DNA from: Rhodanobacteraceae bacterium
GTDB taxonomy: Bacteria; Pseudomonadota; Gammaproteobacteria; Xanthomonadales; Rhodanobacteraceae
Direction of reading: 5' to 3'
DNA length: 64,000 nucleotides
NCBI GenBank assembly: GCA_016790075.1
Contig: JAEUPP010000018.1
Span: 62,001-126,000 of the forward strand
Shown here piece by piece: positions 35,092-44,803 of the stretch. The translations under genes were made by a program, and so were the position numbers. Below the pieces are notes generated by a model, which searched no databases, was not told the origin of the DNA, and saw only the letters and a list, made by a program, of their open reading frames with translations. Each line of letters opens with the position of its first letter. The first letter of the stretch is position 1.

Positions 35092-36582
35092 TCAGTCCCC
35101 GCCGTCTGCTCCACTGTCTCCGCCATCGCCGCGACTGCACTCGCTCCCTCGATCGCAGTCCTCGGATGTGGAGTCGATATCCGTATCCGTCTCTTCGGGT
35201 TCTGAATCCGTGCACACCCAGTCCGTCCTGACGTCGAGCCAGCCGCTGTAGTGCACCAGTTCCCCGGCGAGCGGCAATGCAGCCGTCACGTCGAAACAGT
35301 AGCGGCCGCCGTCCTCGTACTCGCAGGCCTTGACGGCGCGGAACCAGGACACCGGCAACGGGAAGCCGAGCACGCTGACGCGCTCCACCGTCCAGGTCAA
35401 TGCGCTGCCGGCAACCCCTAGGCGAAAATGAAACGTGACCAGCCCGAGCCGTTCACAGAGCAAGCCATCACGCCACCACATGGCCGAGCGCATGCGGTGG
35501 CCGTTGAAGTTGCGTGTCCAGCGTTCGCGCTTGGCGGCCGCGACAATTTCTACCGATAGTGGCGCATCGTTCATCGCCGGCGGCATGCCGGTAACCAATG
35601 CGCAGAAGCGGGCGAGCCAGTTGCGGCCACGCGTGATCGTCACACCGCCGCGGTAGGTCTGAGCACCACCGCACAGATGCAGCGCCTGCACGGTCTGTGG
35701 CAGGCGCAGCAGCGATCGCCCCAGCAGCCGCGGAAAGATCAGCTGCGAACGGCGCGCCTGACTCGCGAGCGCACGTCCCGCCGCCTCAGCAGTACGGGCC
35801 GCCTGGTGCGCCGACTCTATCCAGATCAGGCTCGCAAAGCGGCCGCTAGGATGTGCACGCCGATGCGAGTAAAAGCGCGGGTCCGTGAACGTGTCGAAGC
35901 TGCCGCCGAAGATCTGTACCACCCCAGCTGCCGCCAGCCGCTGGCGCGCCAGCGCATAAAGATCGCAGAGCCAGTGACCCGGCCGCGTTGCAGCAAAGGC
36001 CTCGACCGACCTCGCGTTGTGGGCGATGAACGCCGCGCGCACGTCCTCGCCGACTTCGTAGCTGGTGGCACCGATCGCTGGCCCCAGCCAGACGCGGATA
36101 CGCGCCGGCGCGGCGCTAAACTGCCGCAGCGCCGCCTCGATCACACCTGCGGCAAGGCCGCGCCAGCCCGCATGCACGGCAGCAACTTCGCAACCGTCGT
36201 CGCTGGTCAGTAGCAGCGGCAGGCAGTCGGCCGTCTGCACCACGCAGACCAGGCCTGGCCGGTTGCAATACACCGCGTCGGCAACGGGATCGGCCTGATG
36301 ATCGCGCGCCGGATCGCCAGGTTCCTGCAGCGAATGCACCTCGATACCGTGCACCTGCCGCAACCATTGCGGCTCGCTGGGCAGGTTCAGCTGCCGACGT
36401 ATCAGTTTGCGATTGGTCGCGACATTGGCCGGCGTATCACCACAGCGCGAGCCCAGATTGCAGGCGTCGAACGGCGATGGCGAAACCCCGCGCATGACCC
36501 GCGTCGTCACTGCCGCCCGCACGCCGGGCGGCAGCGGGAAATCTGGGATCAGCACCCCCAGGGCCGCCAGTTCCCGGGTCAT
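35092..36582 (-). CDS. pgeF: PgeF (YfiH) multicopper-oxidase-like domain fused to DUF4166
   Basis: Residues 1-~257 are a complete PgeF/laccase-domain protein: WLRQVHG with H78, QTADC with C120 and VHAGWRG with H137 form the zinc/nucleophile site. It ends at the usual C-terminus SGRFASLIWIE. PgeF removes mis-incorporated residues from peptidoglycan precursors. Residues ~280-455 are a DUF4166 domain (ALHLCGGAQTYRGGVTITRG, ERWTRNFNGHRM, GLVTFHF, LVHYSGWLDV). An acidic Glu/Asp/Ser/Gly tail follows. The fusion is unusual. The gene follows rluD by 3 nt, as in the conserved rluD-pgeF pair. Confidence 0.9.
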   Translation of the reverse strand: MTRELAALGVLIPDFPLPPGVRAAVTTRVMRGVSPSPFDACNLGSRCGDTPANVATNRKLIRRQLNLPSEPQWLRQVHGIEVHSLQEPGDPARDHQADPVADAVYCNRPGLVCVVQTADCLPLLLTSDDGCEVAAVHAGWRGLAAGVIEAALRQFSAAPARIRVWLGPAIGATSYEVGEDVRAAFIAHNARSVEAFAATRPGHWLCDLYALARQRLAAAGVVQIFGGSFDTFTDPRFYSHRRAHPSGRFASLIWIESAHQAARTAEAAGRALASQARRSQLIFPRLLGRSLLRLPQTVQALHLCGGAQTYRGGVTITRGRNWLARFCALVTGMPPAMNDAPLSVEIVAAAKRERWTRNFNGHRMRSAMWWRDGLLCERLGLVTFHFRLGVAGSALTWTVERVSVLGFPLPVSWFRAVKACEYEDGGRYCFDVTAALPLAGELVHYSGWLDVRTDWVCTDSEPEETDTDIDSTSEDCDRGSECSRGDGGDSGADGGD

Positions 36583-36585
36583 GGC

Positions 36586-37581
36586 TCAGCGCCGCGACCG
36601 CGCATTATCGGCCTCACCGTTGACCTTCGTGTCACCGCGCAGGGCCAGCACGAGATCAGCCAGATCCTGCGGGCGTTCAGCTTCGACCGAGATCGTCCTG
36701 CCCCCGGCCGGATGCGCGAATTCCAGCTTTTCCGCATGCAGCGCCTGGCGCTTGAATGCGCGCAGCACCTCGGTCAGTTCCGGCGTTGCGGCCTTGGGCA
36801 GGCGCAGACCACCGCCATAAAGTGTGTCGCCGACCAGCGGATGGCGGATATGCGCCATATGCACGCGGATCTGGTGCGTGCGGCCGGTTTCGAGATTGCA
36901 TTGCACCAGCGTATGGGCGCGGAAGCGCTCGCGCACGCGGTAATGGGTTACAGCAGGCCGGCCGGCGGGTTCGTCGACGATAGCCTGCTTTACGCGATCC
37001 TTGGGATGCCGCCCTATCGGCGCATCGACCGAGCCGCCGGAAATCATCGGCCCCATGACCAGTGCCTCGTACTGCCGGTGCATGGCACGTTCCGACAGTT
37101 GTTCGACCAGTGCGGTATGCGCGCGCAGGCTGCGCGCGACGACCATCAGGCCCGAGGTGTCCTTGTCCAGCCGGTGCACGATGCCGGCCCGCGGGATCTC
37201 GACCAGCTTCTCATCGAAATGCAGCAACGCGTTCTGCAAGGTACCTGCCGGATTGCCGGCGCCGGGATGCACCACGAGACCGACCGGCTTGTTGATGACC
37301 AGGACGTCGGCATCCTCGTAACGGATATCCAGCGCTATGGCCTCGGGCGCCAGCGGAACCTCCTGCGAGGCGATGGCCTTGACGCTGACAGTTTCGCCCC
37401 CCTTGACGATCTGCCGCGGCGGCGCAGTGGCGCCGTCGAGCAGCGCATCGCCGGACTTGATCCAGGCGGTCAGGCGCGAACGCGAATAATCGGGAAACAG
37501 TTCGGCCAGTACCTGGTCGAAACGGCGCCCGGCCTGATCCAGCGGGATCTGCAGGGTCTGCGGTGCTACGGAGTCATTCAT
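36586..37581 (-). CDS. rluD: 23S rRNA pseudouridine synthase RluD
   Basis: From the ATG at 37581 the protein has 331 residues: an S4 RNA-binding domain (about 15-75) and a pseudouridine synthase core with [14 protein letters not shown] near 137-150 (catalytic Asp), followed by RTHQIRVHM. RluD modifies helix 69 of 23S rRNA and is important for ribosome assembly. The gene is divergent from bamD and directly upstream of pgeF, the standard gammaproteobacterial arrangement. Confidence 0.95.
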   Translation of the reverse strand: MNDSVAPQTLQIPLDQAGRRFDQVLAELFPDYSRSRLTAWIKSGDALLDGATAPPRQIVKGGETVSVKAIASQEVPLAPEAIALDIRYEDADVLVINKPVGLVVHPGAGNPAGTLQNALLHFDEKLVEIPRAGIVHRLDKDTSGLMVVARSLRAHTALVEQLSERAMHRQYEALVMGPMISGGSVDAPIGRHPKDRVKQAIVDEPAGRPAVTHYRVRERFRAHTLVQCNLETGRTHQIRVHMAHIRHPLVGDTLYGGGLRLPKAATPELTEVLRAFKRQALHAEKLEFAHPAGGRTISVEAERPQDLADLVLALRGDTKVNGEADNARSRR

Positions 37582-37663
37582 GCGGGATTTGGCCAGGCCG
37601 GGGCGGGGCGCGGATCTTTGGGCTATGATCGCGGCCCGCATTTTCGCAGAGCGTGGCCGTCCC

Positions 37664-38485
37664 ATGCGAGTTTTCCCGCTGATCCGACTGGTTTTTCTTG
37701 CGGCGTTACTGAGCGTGAGCGCCTGCTCGCGCGACGGCAAGAAGGGTGATCCGGTTGAAACCCTGCCGGTTGATCAGGTCTATGACCTCGGCAAGGAGGC
37801 CCTGCAAAGGGGCAATCTCGACCGCGCCGCCAAGACTTACGAGCGCCTCATCGCCCGCTTCCCGTTCGGCCCCTACACGGAACAGGCCCAGCTGGAACTG
37901 GCCTACGCGCAGTACAAGGATCGCAAAGAGGAAGAGGCCTACTCGGCGATCAACCGCTTCATCAAGACCTACCCCACGCACAAGCACATCGACTACGCCT
38001 ATTACCTGCGCGGGCTGATCAACTTCGGCCGCTCCGACGGCCTGCTCGAACGCTATGTCAGCCGCGACGAGACCAAGCGCGACCAGGCCTACGCGCTGCA
38101 GTCGTTCGAGGATTTCTCCGAACTCGTCAAACGCTACCCGGACAGCCGCTACGCCAGCGAAGCGCGCCAGCGCATGATTTATCTGCGCAACAACATGGCA
38201 CAGGCGGAAATCGGGGTGGCCCTGTTCTATCTGCGCCAGAAGGCCTATGTCGCCGCCGCCAACCGCGCCGAAAAAGTCGTTGAAACCTATCAGCGCACGC
38301 CACAGGCCGGCGACGCGCTGGCGATCATGACCGAAGCGTACGCGCGGCTGGGCCAGGAAAAACTCAGTGCCGACGCGCGCCGGGTACTGGAGCTGAACTA
38401 TCCGGATCATCTCTACCTGCAGGGCAAGTACCCGCCCAAGCGCCACGCCTGGAAGCGTCTGATCCCGTTCACGGATCGTGGCTGA
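37664..38485 (+). CDS. bamD: Outer-membrane assembly lipoprotein BamD
   Basis: The 273-residue protein has a lipoprotein signal with lipobox LLSVSAC (Cys21), followed by TPR-like helices from [21 protein letters not shown] onward. The segments [21 protein letters not shown] and [12 protein letters not shown] are highly typical. BamD is the essential lipoprotein partner of BamA in beta-barrel assembly. The ATG at 37664 gives a normal signal peptide; an in-frame ATG 39 nt upstream would place extra residues before it. Confidence 0.95.
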   Translation: MRVFPLIRLVFLAALLSVSACSRDGKKGDPVETLPVDQVYDLGKEALQRGNLDRAAKTYERLIARFPFGPYTEQAQLELAYAQYKDRKEEEAYSAINRFIKTYPTHKHIDYAYYLRGLINFGRSDGLLERYVSRDETKRDQAYALQSFEDFSELVKRYPDSRYASEARQRMIYLRNNMAQAEIGVALFYLRQKAYVAAANRAEKVVETYQRTPQAGDALAIMTEAYARLGQEKLSADARRVLELNYPDHLYLQGKYPPKRHAWKRLIPFTDRG

Positions 38486-38566
38486 TTGCTGAGCCTCGTG
38501 CTGGCCGCCGCAAGCGCGTCCGGCACGCATCACTATCATCGTGTGCCTATCCCAGCGGGGCAGGTC

Positions 38567-39088
38567 ATGAGTCGAATCTCGTTGCTGCTTGAACAGGCCC
38601 GCGCTGGCGACGACGTCGCGCGGCAACAGGCAGCCAGCCTGTTGCAGGACGACCTCAAACGGCTGGCGCGCTGCGCCACGACGTCGGGGCTGCCGGCGAC
38701 GCTGGACCCGAGCACCGTCGCACAATGCTGCTACCAGCGCATTGCCGACGGTGAGTTCGGCGAAGTCCAGGGGCGCGCGCATTTTCTCGCCCTGGCCGGC
38801 CGCGCGATGCGTCAGCGCCTGATCGACCACGCGCGCGAGCACTCTGCCGCCGCTCCAGCGAACGGCGAGGCAGTCGCCGAGCGCGAAGCGCAGCAACTGC
38901 TGGAACTGGATGTGGTGCTCAGCGAATTCGGCCGCGAGGACGAACGCATCGTGCAAGTCATCGACTGCCGCGTATTCGGCGGCCTGACCGAGGTCGAGAC
39001 TGCCGAGGCGCTGCGCCTGCCGCTGCGCACGGTGCGGCACTGCTGGGCCCGGGCCAAAGAGCGCCTGCGCAATCCACTGCTGGCCTGA
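38567..39088 (+). CDS. ECF-type RNA polymerase sigma factor
   Basis: The 173-residue protein shows a sigma-2-like N-terminal part (GRAHFLALAGRAMRQRLIDHAR) and a region-4 helix-turn-helix near the C-terminus (VFGGLTEVETAEALRLPLRTVRHCWARAKERL). The pattern matches the ECF group often annotated TIGR02999, which lacks adjacent anti-sigma genes. No anti-sigma gene is seen here either. It lies between bamD and glk on the same strand. Its regulon is unknown. Confidence 0.85.
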   Translation: MSRISLLLEQARAGDDVARQQAASLLQDDLKRLARCATTSGLPATLDPSTVAQCCYQRIADGEFGEVQGRAHFLALAGRAMRQRLIDHAREHSAAAPANGEAVAEREAQQLLELDVVLSEFGREDERIVQVIDCRVFGGLTEVETAEALRLPLRTVRHCWARAKERLRNPLLA

Positions 39089-39247
39089 TCGGCCGGCTGT
39101 AGCCCCAGCGCGAGCCAGCCCACCCCCCACGAGCCAGCCAGACAGTAACTCCGGCGCGATGCGCCGCCATGCCCGGTCAGCCGGATATGGCTACGGCAAT
39201 GCATGCCGGACCGCTATGCTTGCAAGTCTTCTTGCCCGGAACCGGCC

Positions 39248-40240
39248 ATGCCCAATGCCAACCTGATCCTGCTTGCCGACATCGGCGGCACCAATCTGCG
39301 CTTCGCCCTGTGCGAGTCGGCCGACGTGCCGCTGCGCGCGGACAGCATCCGGCGCTACCGCGCCGTGGACCATACAAGTCTGGCCCAGGCCGCGGCGCGC
39401 TACCTGGCCGAAGTCGGCGCGCAGCCTGTATCTGCCGTGTTCGCAATCGCCGGCCGCGTCGACGGGGGCCAGGTAAAGATCACAAACCTGCCTTGGAGCG
39501 TGTCATCAGCCGAGGTCGCGGCAGCGCTGGGCCTGGACTCGGTGCGGCTGGTGAACGATTTTGCGGCGCAAAGCCGCTGCCTGCCGCTGCTGCCAGCCGG
39601 CGATCTCGAAACCCTGGGGGACCCGCTGCCGCCTGCACTCGACGGACAGCGTGATCGCTGTGTTGCCGTAATCGGACCGGGCACCGGTCTGGGCGTCGGC
39701 GCCCTGCTGCAGCGCGCAGGACGCAGCATCGTGCTGGAAACCGAAGGCGGTCATTTGAGCTTTGCGCCGGGTAGCGAGGAGGAAATCGAAATTCTCAAGC
39801 ACCTCACCCGCAAGTTTGGGCGCGTGTCGAACGAGCGCCTGATCTGCGGCTCGGGCCTGGTAAACCTCTATGCGGCGATCTGCGAACTAGCCGCCGAGCC
39901 ACTACGCGCAGTGACGCCGGAACAGGTCATGCAGAGCGCAACCGACGGCGACGACGCGCAGGCCGTTCGCGCGGCCGGTCTGTTCGCCGAAATCCTGGGC
40001 GCCATCGCGGGCGACCTCGTGCTCGCCTACGGCGCCTGGGACGGCGTATTCCTCGGCGGTGGCCTGCTCGAACCACTGCTGCCCACCTTGCGCCGCGGCG
40101 GCTTCCGCAACCGCTTCGACGCCAAAGGGCGTTTCGCACCAACGATGGCACAGATCCCGACTATTGCCGTGCGGCACCCGAATCCGGGACTGCTAGGTGC
40201 CGCCGGCATAGCACTTGATGCGCATGCCGCGGTCCGCTGA
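39248..40240 (+). CDS. glk: Glucokinase
   Basis: The 330-residue protein starts with the phosphate-1 motif LLADIGGTNLRFAL and has VNDFAAQ, GPGTGLGVGAL and ETEGGHLSF of the bacterial (proteobacterial) Glk family. It phosphorylates glucose at C6 with ATP at the entry to glycolysis. The ATG at 39248 aligns with the usual N-terminus. No strong ribosome binding site is visible. Confidence 0.93.
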   Translation: MPNANLILLADIGGTNLRFALCESADVPLRADSIRRYRAVDHTSLAQAAARYLAEVGAQPVSAVFAIAGRVDGGQVKITNLPWSVSSAEVAAALGLDSVRLVNDFAAQSRCLPLLPAGDLETLGDPLPPALDGQRDRCVAVIGPGTGLGVGALLQRAGRSIVLETEGGHLSFAPGSEEEIEILKHLTRKFGRVSNERLICGSGLVNLYAAICELAAEPLRAVTPEQVMQSATDGDDAQAVRAAGLFAEILGAIAGDLVLAYGAWDGVFLGGGLLEPLLPTLRRGGFRNRFDAKGRFAPTMAQIPTIAVRHPNPGLLGAAGIALDAHAAVR

Positions 40241-40397
40241 ACCCGGGCCGAGGTTGGCAGACGACCCGTCGACGTCGCATGCGTCATTTGGCCAATAATA
40301 TTCAAAAGAAAATTTGTAATAAGTTACCCCGATTCGACGCCAACCCCGACGTGGCACGCGTCGATTCCTTGTCACGCATGGTGATGTCGCCAATGCA

Positions 40398-40751
40398 GTG
40401 ACCACGGAACACTCCGACAAGGTGCTCGCCAAGATTCCCATACTGCGCCAGATCTATAACAGCGGCGATCCTGCCCGCCCAACCAACAACGCCTACCGGG
40501 CGAAGGCCCAAGACATCGGGCGGTGGATGCAGGCAATGAAAGACGCCATCCACCGCGGTGACGACCCCGATGCAGTGCGCGCCAAACACCCTGCCGATCT
40601 CGACGGCATCGCGTTCCACACCCAATCCAACGGCTATCTGAAGATCGTCACGGCCCCCGGCACCGTCGGCGACGCCTACCGTCTGACCGAGAAACACCTC
40701 GAATTGATCTGCGACGGCATCAGCGCGGTGCAATCCGACGACACGCGCTAA
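40398..40751 (+). CDS. Hypothetical protein
   Basis: The 117-residue hydrophilic protein has a balanced composition with repeated charged helices (KAQDIGRWMQAMKDAIHRGDDPDAVRAKH). It lacks a signal peptide and membrane segments. It begins with a GTG. An AT-rich stretch at 40298-40325 upstream could hold a promoter. The opposite strand is also open but gives an implausible protein. I do not recognise a family. Confidence 0.5.
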   Translation: MTTEHSDKVLAKIPILRQIYNSGDPARPTNNAYRAKAQDIGRWMQAMKDAIHRGDDPDAVRAKHPADLDGIAFHTQSNGYLKIVTAPGTVGDAYRLTEKHLELICDGISAVQSDDTR

Positions 40752-41238
40752 ACAATACCGAGCGCCAGCGACACCTGCAGGAACTAAATGCGTCAGTCAT
40801 GCGCGGCACCGGGTGTGATTGACGAAGGAAAAGAACTGACTCAAGCGCAGGGGGCGCGGCATACAGGCGCCTGCGAACGGTGTGTGCGCCGACGTACAGA
40901 GCTGCGACGACATCGGGCGCAAGCTGCAACACATGTCGATAGCGCCGCGCTGAATGCTCGGCGGAACATGAAATTCACCGACACGCCTAATATCAGCGAC
41001 AACATCGCCCAAGTTGGCAAAGCACTCCCAACAAGAACGTTCGATGCGCTGTCGCCGTTATGGCTTGAGACTTGCCGCTTGTACAGTCCTAAACGGCACG
41101 CACGGGCTACATCTCTTCGTCGTGGCCGGCCTGGTGCATCGCAAGCACAACCATGTCTCTGGCTTTGATTACTGCGGCAAACGGCGCCGGCCCCGACCCG
41201 CAACGCTCGCCGAAATTTAGCAAACAATGGAGAACTAC
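40752..41238. other. Intergenic region before the BON-domain gene
   Basis: About 490 bases without a convincing gene. Frames on both strands are Arg- and Cys-rich and look like chance openings. The promoter of the downstream envelope block presumably lies here, but I cannot place it. Confidence 0.5.
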
Positions 41239-42087
41239 GTGAAAAATATTATACGAACATTGACCCTAGCTAGCAGTATCGTGCTGGCCATCAGCGGAAT
41301 CGCTACCGCCACAGCAGCTGATCAAAAACCCGGCGGAACAGTCAGCGAACAAGTCGCCGACGCGCGTCGCGAGACGCAAATTCTGACCGGCTTCGCCATG
41401 AATCCGCACCTGCGCGGCTTAGAACTCGCTGTGACCGTCGATGGCAACAAGGCCGTCCTTGACGGAAACGTGGAAGACAACTTCGCCAAGGATCTCGCGG
41501 AACAGATCGCGACCGGTGCGGACGGAGTCAAGCATGTCGACAACCGCATTCTTGTCGACGCCAATTACGTGCGACCAAAGTACGCGAGCAGCGAACGCAG
41601 TTTCAGCGAAAAAGCCGGCGATGCCACTATCAGTGCCTCGATAAAATCCAAACTGCTGTGGAACTCGCACACAGACGGTCTCGACATCCATGTCAACACC
41701 CACAATGGAAAAGTGACATTGACCGGTAGCGCGGGCAGCGGTGAAGAAAAGAGCTTGGCTGGGCGTATCGCTATGGACACCGAAGGCGTCCTTAGTATCA
41801 ATAATGAGATTGCACTGATAGACAAGTCCGCAAAGGCCAAGGCTGGGATGCCCGATGCACAGGCCGGCAAACCAGTCAGCGACTCCTGGATTACTTCCAA
41901 GGTGAAATCGTCGCTGTTGTTCACCCGTGGAGTGGACAGTTTCGACATCACGGTTACAACACGCGAAGGTGTTGTGTCACTTAGCGGTGTAGTCAACAGC
42001 ACAGCCGAGCGCGAGCTGGCTATACGCGTCACGCAAGACGTCCGCGGAGTGAAGAAAGTGGACGTCATCGGTCTCAAGGTCGGCTGA
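41239..42087 (+). CDS. Periplasmic BON-domain protein (three BON domains)
   Basis: The protein has an N-terminal signal peptide (hydrophobic stretch about residues 7-25) and three BON modules at roughly 40-110, 125-195 and 210-282. Each shows the V..G.V.L.G.V pattern (AVLDGNV, KVTLTGSAG, VVSLSGVVN). BON proteins of the OsmY type are periplasmic, stress-induced and lipid-interacting. The GTG at 41239 has GGAG 6 nt upstream and is preferred; an ATG at 41227 is in frame. It heads a block of stress and membrane genes. Confidence 0.85.
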   Translation: MKNIIRTLTLASSIVLAISGIATATAADQKPGGTVSEQVADARRETQILTGFAMNPHLRGLELAVTVDGNKAVLDGNVEDNFAKDLAEQIATGADGVKHVDNRILVDANYVRPKYASSERSFSEKAGDATISASIKSKLLWNSHTDGLDIHVNTHNGKVTLTGSAGSGEEKSLAGRIAMDTEGVLSINNEIALIDKSAKAKAGMPDAQAGKPVSDSWITSKVKSSLLFTRGVDSFDITVTTREGVVSLSGVVNSTAERELAIRVTQDVRGVKKVDVIGLKVG

Positions 42088-42135
42088 TCGGGCCGGCTCT
42101 ACCCCCTGACCTGCGGGTCATACCGGAGTACTGAA

Positions 42136-42336
42136 ATGAATCAGGACATTATCAAAGGCAAGTGGGCCCAACTACGCGGCAAGCTCAAAGAGAAGTGGAG
42201 CAAACTCACGGATGACGACGTGAGCCAAGCCGAAGGTCACCGCGATTATCTCGTGGGAAAACTGCAGGAACGCTATGGCATCGCCAAGGAGAAGGCCGAG
42301 GTGCAAGTCAAGGAATTCGAGCGCGCTCTGCGCTAG
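42136..42336 (+). CDS. CsbD-family stress protein
   Basis: This 66-residue protein matches CsbD/YjbJ: it begins MNQDIIKGKWAQLRGKLKEKW, contains the LTDDD and GH..YLVGKLQERYGI segments, and ends in a basic helix. The function is unknown, but relatives are induced by general stress. The position 48 nt after the BON gene suggests joint expression. Confidence 0.93.
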   Translation: MNQDIIKGKWAQLRGKLKEKWSKLTDDDVSQAEGHRDYLVGKLQERYGIAKEKAEVQVKEFERALR

Positions 42337-42452
42337 ATGCGGCGCGGTGCGCCGGGCCGGCGCGCGAACCGCGGCGGCCCATTCCTGCACTGCTCAACAC
42401 TCGTTACTTTGCACCTTCATTGCACGCGTCACCGCGAACTGAGGAAAGAAGC

Positions 42453-42731
42453 ATGAACACGAAAGAAGTCAAGGCAAAGATCCACGATCACGCGGATCAC
42501 ATCGAGAGCGGAGTTGCCGCGGCGGCAGCTAGCCTCGGCAATGGCGCTGAAGCCATCGGCGAAAAAGCGCAACAGATAAACGATGCACTGCATGAATTCG
42601 GCACGCGCCTGTTCGACAGCACCAAGGCGCTCACCGACGAAGCCGTTAAGCAAGCACGCCAGCGCCCGTTGGTCGTGTTTGGTGCCGCATTCATCGCGGG
42701 CCTGATCGTAGCCCGCGCACTGCATCGATAG
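42453..42731 (+). CDS. DUF883/YqjD-like membrane-anchored protein
   Basis: The 92-residue protein has an amphipathic helical body and a C-terminal membrane helix ending GAAFIAGLIVARALHR, typical of the ElaB/YqjD/YgaM family (DUF883), which binds ribosomes at the membrane in stationary phase. GAGGAAAGAAGC precedes the ATG. The next two genes resemble the yqjE and yqjK positions of the same conserved cluster. Confidence 0.85.
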   Translation: MNTKEVKAKIHDHADHIESGVAAAAASLGNGAEAIGEKAQQINDALHEFGTRLFDSTKALTDEAVKQARQRPLVVFGAAFIAGLIVARALHR

Positions 42732-42742
42732 GTCTCAGTACT

Positions 42743-43147
42743 ATGAGCGTCACGTCCGACCCTGCAGCTTCGGCTGGTAGTGACGCTACCGCTATGCCAC
42801 TCACGCAGACGGCCCAGCTGGCGACAGCAGTTGCGGGTTTCGCACATGCCTGGGCCGGCTTGCTGGATCAAGAGCTGGCTCTCGCGCAACGCAGTTTGCG
42901 CTGGTTCTTGATTGCAGCGATTGCAGTGCCCGTCGTCGCATTTAGCGTCTGGCTAAACCTTAGCGCTATAGTCGTCGCAGCAGCTTACGTCTATTCCGAC
43001 AGCTGGCCCCTGTCATTGCTGATGGGCGCTGGCGTGCAGAGTCTGGCACTCGCGATGCTGCTACACCTACTGCGCCGCTGGACGCGCGACCTCACCCTGC
43101 CGCATAGCCGTGCCGCGCTGCTGCATGCCGTGGAACGCATGACATGA
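42743..43147 (+). CDS. YqjE-like / phage-holin-family membrane protein
   Basis: The 134-residue protein has two membrane helices (about 54-80 and 84-110) in the order seen in the YqjE/holin_3_6 family, and a short basic C-terminus. It overlaps the next gene by 4 nt. The function is unknown; the conserved yqjD-yqjE-yqjK order supports the call. Confidence 0.8.
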   Translation: MSVTSDPAASAGSDATAMPLTQTAQLATAVAGFAHAWAGLLDQELALAQRSLRWFLIAAIAVPVVAFSVWLNLSAIVVAAAYVYSDSWPLSLLMGAGVQSLALAMLLHLLRRWTRDLTLPHSRAALLHAVERMT

Positions 43148-43494
43148 GTGATCCGACGCTACGAGAACGTGTGCATCGTGCTCGCGTCGACGCCGAGCAC
43201 GCCGACCGTCAGCTCATCAATTGCTGGCAGTCTTGGCACAAACGCTTCGATCGCCATCGACTGGCCTTTCTCATCGGTGGCGGATTGCTCGGCGGTCTTA
43301 CGTTGGCAATGGTGTCACCAAAGCACGTATCCCGCGTGCGTGCGTTCTTGTTCGGTGGCAAGGCATCGCTGGTACGGTCACCGATCATTGCGTCGTTGCT
43401 GGCGATGTTGTGGACTGCGCTGCTGGATACATCGAGCAATACGGACTGTCACGCAGAAGGCGCTCGTCCTTCATCGTCGGGCGACGAACGATGA
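43144..43494 (+). CDS. YqjK-position small membrane protein
   Basis: The 116-residue protein has a basic helical N-terminus (RERVHRARVDAEHADRQL) and one central hydrophobic helix (LAFLIGGGLLGGLTLAMV), with a second weaker one near 80-95. Sequence similarity to YqjK is weak; gene order is the main support. Its stop overlaps the start of the AI-2E-type pseudogene. Confidence 0.65.
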   Translation: MSDPTLRERVHRARVDAEHADRQLINCWQSWHKRFDRHRLAFLIGGGLLGGLTLAMVSPKHVSRVRAFLFGGKASLVRSPIIASLLAMLWTALLDTSSNTDCHAEGARPSSSGDER

Positions 43495-44539
43495 ACACGG
43501 CACCCGAGTCTGAGGAACTCAGGCCGAACGCGGAACACCCAACACGCAACTGCTTGCTCGCCGGAACCCTAGCGCTGTTAATGCTGTACACCTGCGCCGC
43601 GGCAGCCGTCGTGCTCGTACCTGTGCTGCTGGCTGCGCTGCTTGGTTTGTTGCTTGCCCCAGCCGTGTGGCTGCTCGGTCGTTGGCATCTGCCGCGTACG
43701 CTGGCTGCGAGCTTATACTGCTATGCGCCCTCACGCTCACCAGTTCGCTATTGGTCAGTCTGGCCGGGCAAGCCGAGGAATGGCTTGGCCATATGCCTTA
43801 AGCGATTGATCGTATCGAGCTCACTCTACGCGATCTGCGTCGCACCTTGCTGACGGCTACGCACGCCAGCGACCAGGTCGCCCAACTCAAACGCCTGGAA
43901 GTAAAAAAGCCAACCGCGTGTAATCTAAGAAAAACCGGCCACATTGCGCAGATGCTGAGCGCGACGCCCGCAATCCTCGCCAGCATGATCGCCACTTTGT
44001 TGTCGATCTTCATTTTTCTGCTGCATCGCGACGCGCTGCTGCGCAAGTTCGTCGAGCTGGCGCCCGCACTGCACCTCAAGAAAGACATCGTCACGGCCAC
44101 GCGTAGCGCGCAACGCGAGCTGTCGATCTACCTGGCCATAATCACCGCGATCAACGTCGTATTCTGCCCGCTCACGGTTTTGGCGCAATGGATGCTCGGC
44201 GTGGCCAATCCGCTGCTCTGGGGCAGCATCGTGGCGATTTCTAACTACGCACCTTTCATTGGGCCTACGCTCGCGGTGCTGGTCCTCGTCGTGGTGGGCT
44301 TCTCCCAATTCGACACGCTGCTTGCCGCACTCAGCGTGCCCGGCACCGTCCTGGCGCTGCATGTAATTGAGGGACAACTGGCGCCCCCCGTCATCGCCGG
44401 CAGCCGGCTGGCACTGGATCCTGTGATGGTATTTCTCTCGCTTCTGCTGTTTGGCTGGCTGTGCGGAGTCGCAGGCTTGTTGCTGGCGATGCCGCTGCTG
44501 ACCTGCGTCAGGCACGTCGCCGAGCGGGTTCCCGCGTAG
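43491..44539 (+). pseudogene. AI-2E family transporter (TqsA/YhhQ-type), frameshifted and with a nonsense codon
   Basis: The first ~75 codons (MNTAPES...LPRTLAAS) encode the N-terminal membrane helices. A frameshift near 43715 then moves the coding frame: LLCALTLTSSLLVSLAGQAEEWLGHMP is in the other frame and ends in TAA at 43799. After the stop the same frame continues with IDRIELTLRDLRRTLL and then membrane segments with SNYAPFIGPTLAVLVLVVVG and the C-terminal helices to 44539. Two independent lesions point to a real pseudogene unless both are sequencing errors. The family exports small molecules such as AI-2 or is a Na+/H+-antiporter-like carrier. Confidence 0.85.
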
Positions 44540-44648
44540 AGCATTCTGGCGAGAGTACTGGCAGGTTAGGCCGAGTTGCGTTGTGCGCTCAATGTTCGCT
44601 ACCGAACAGATCGCTCCGACAGCAGTAGCTACGCTGCACCAATCAGCC

Positions 44649-44716
44649 TAGCCCGGATTTCTCACACCCCTTCGTATCGGCGGCCTCAGTAGAAGGGGCG
44701 TGAGAAATCCGAGCTA
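44649..44716. repeat. 68-nt inverted repeat (MITE/REP-like hairpin)
   Basis: The 25-nt arms 44649-44673 and 44692-44716 are complementary except at two positions and flank an 18-nt loop. The left arm begins TAGCCCGGATTTCTCAC. The element ends TAG...CTA. Such a long hairpin between genes resembles a palindromic mobile repeat more than a terminator, since no U-run follows. Confidence 0.75.
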
Positions 44717-44803
44717 AGTGCTTCCTCTGCGCATCATGGCTCAGGCGCGCAGATCTTTTCCCGATCTGCTCGAGAATGGCCAAAGAACACAACGTCAATG
44801 AGC

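Noticed and set aside
40788-41168. A 126-codon frame before the BON gene
   Set aside because: Cys/Arg-rich, no ribosome binding site and no similarity to any family I know.
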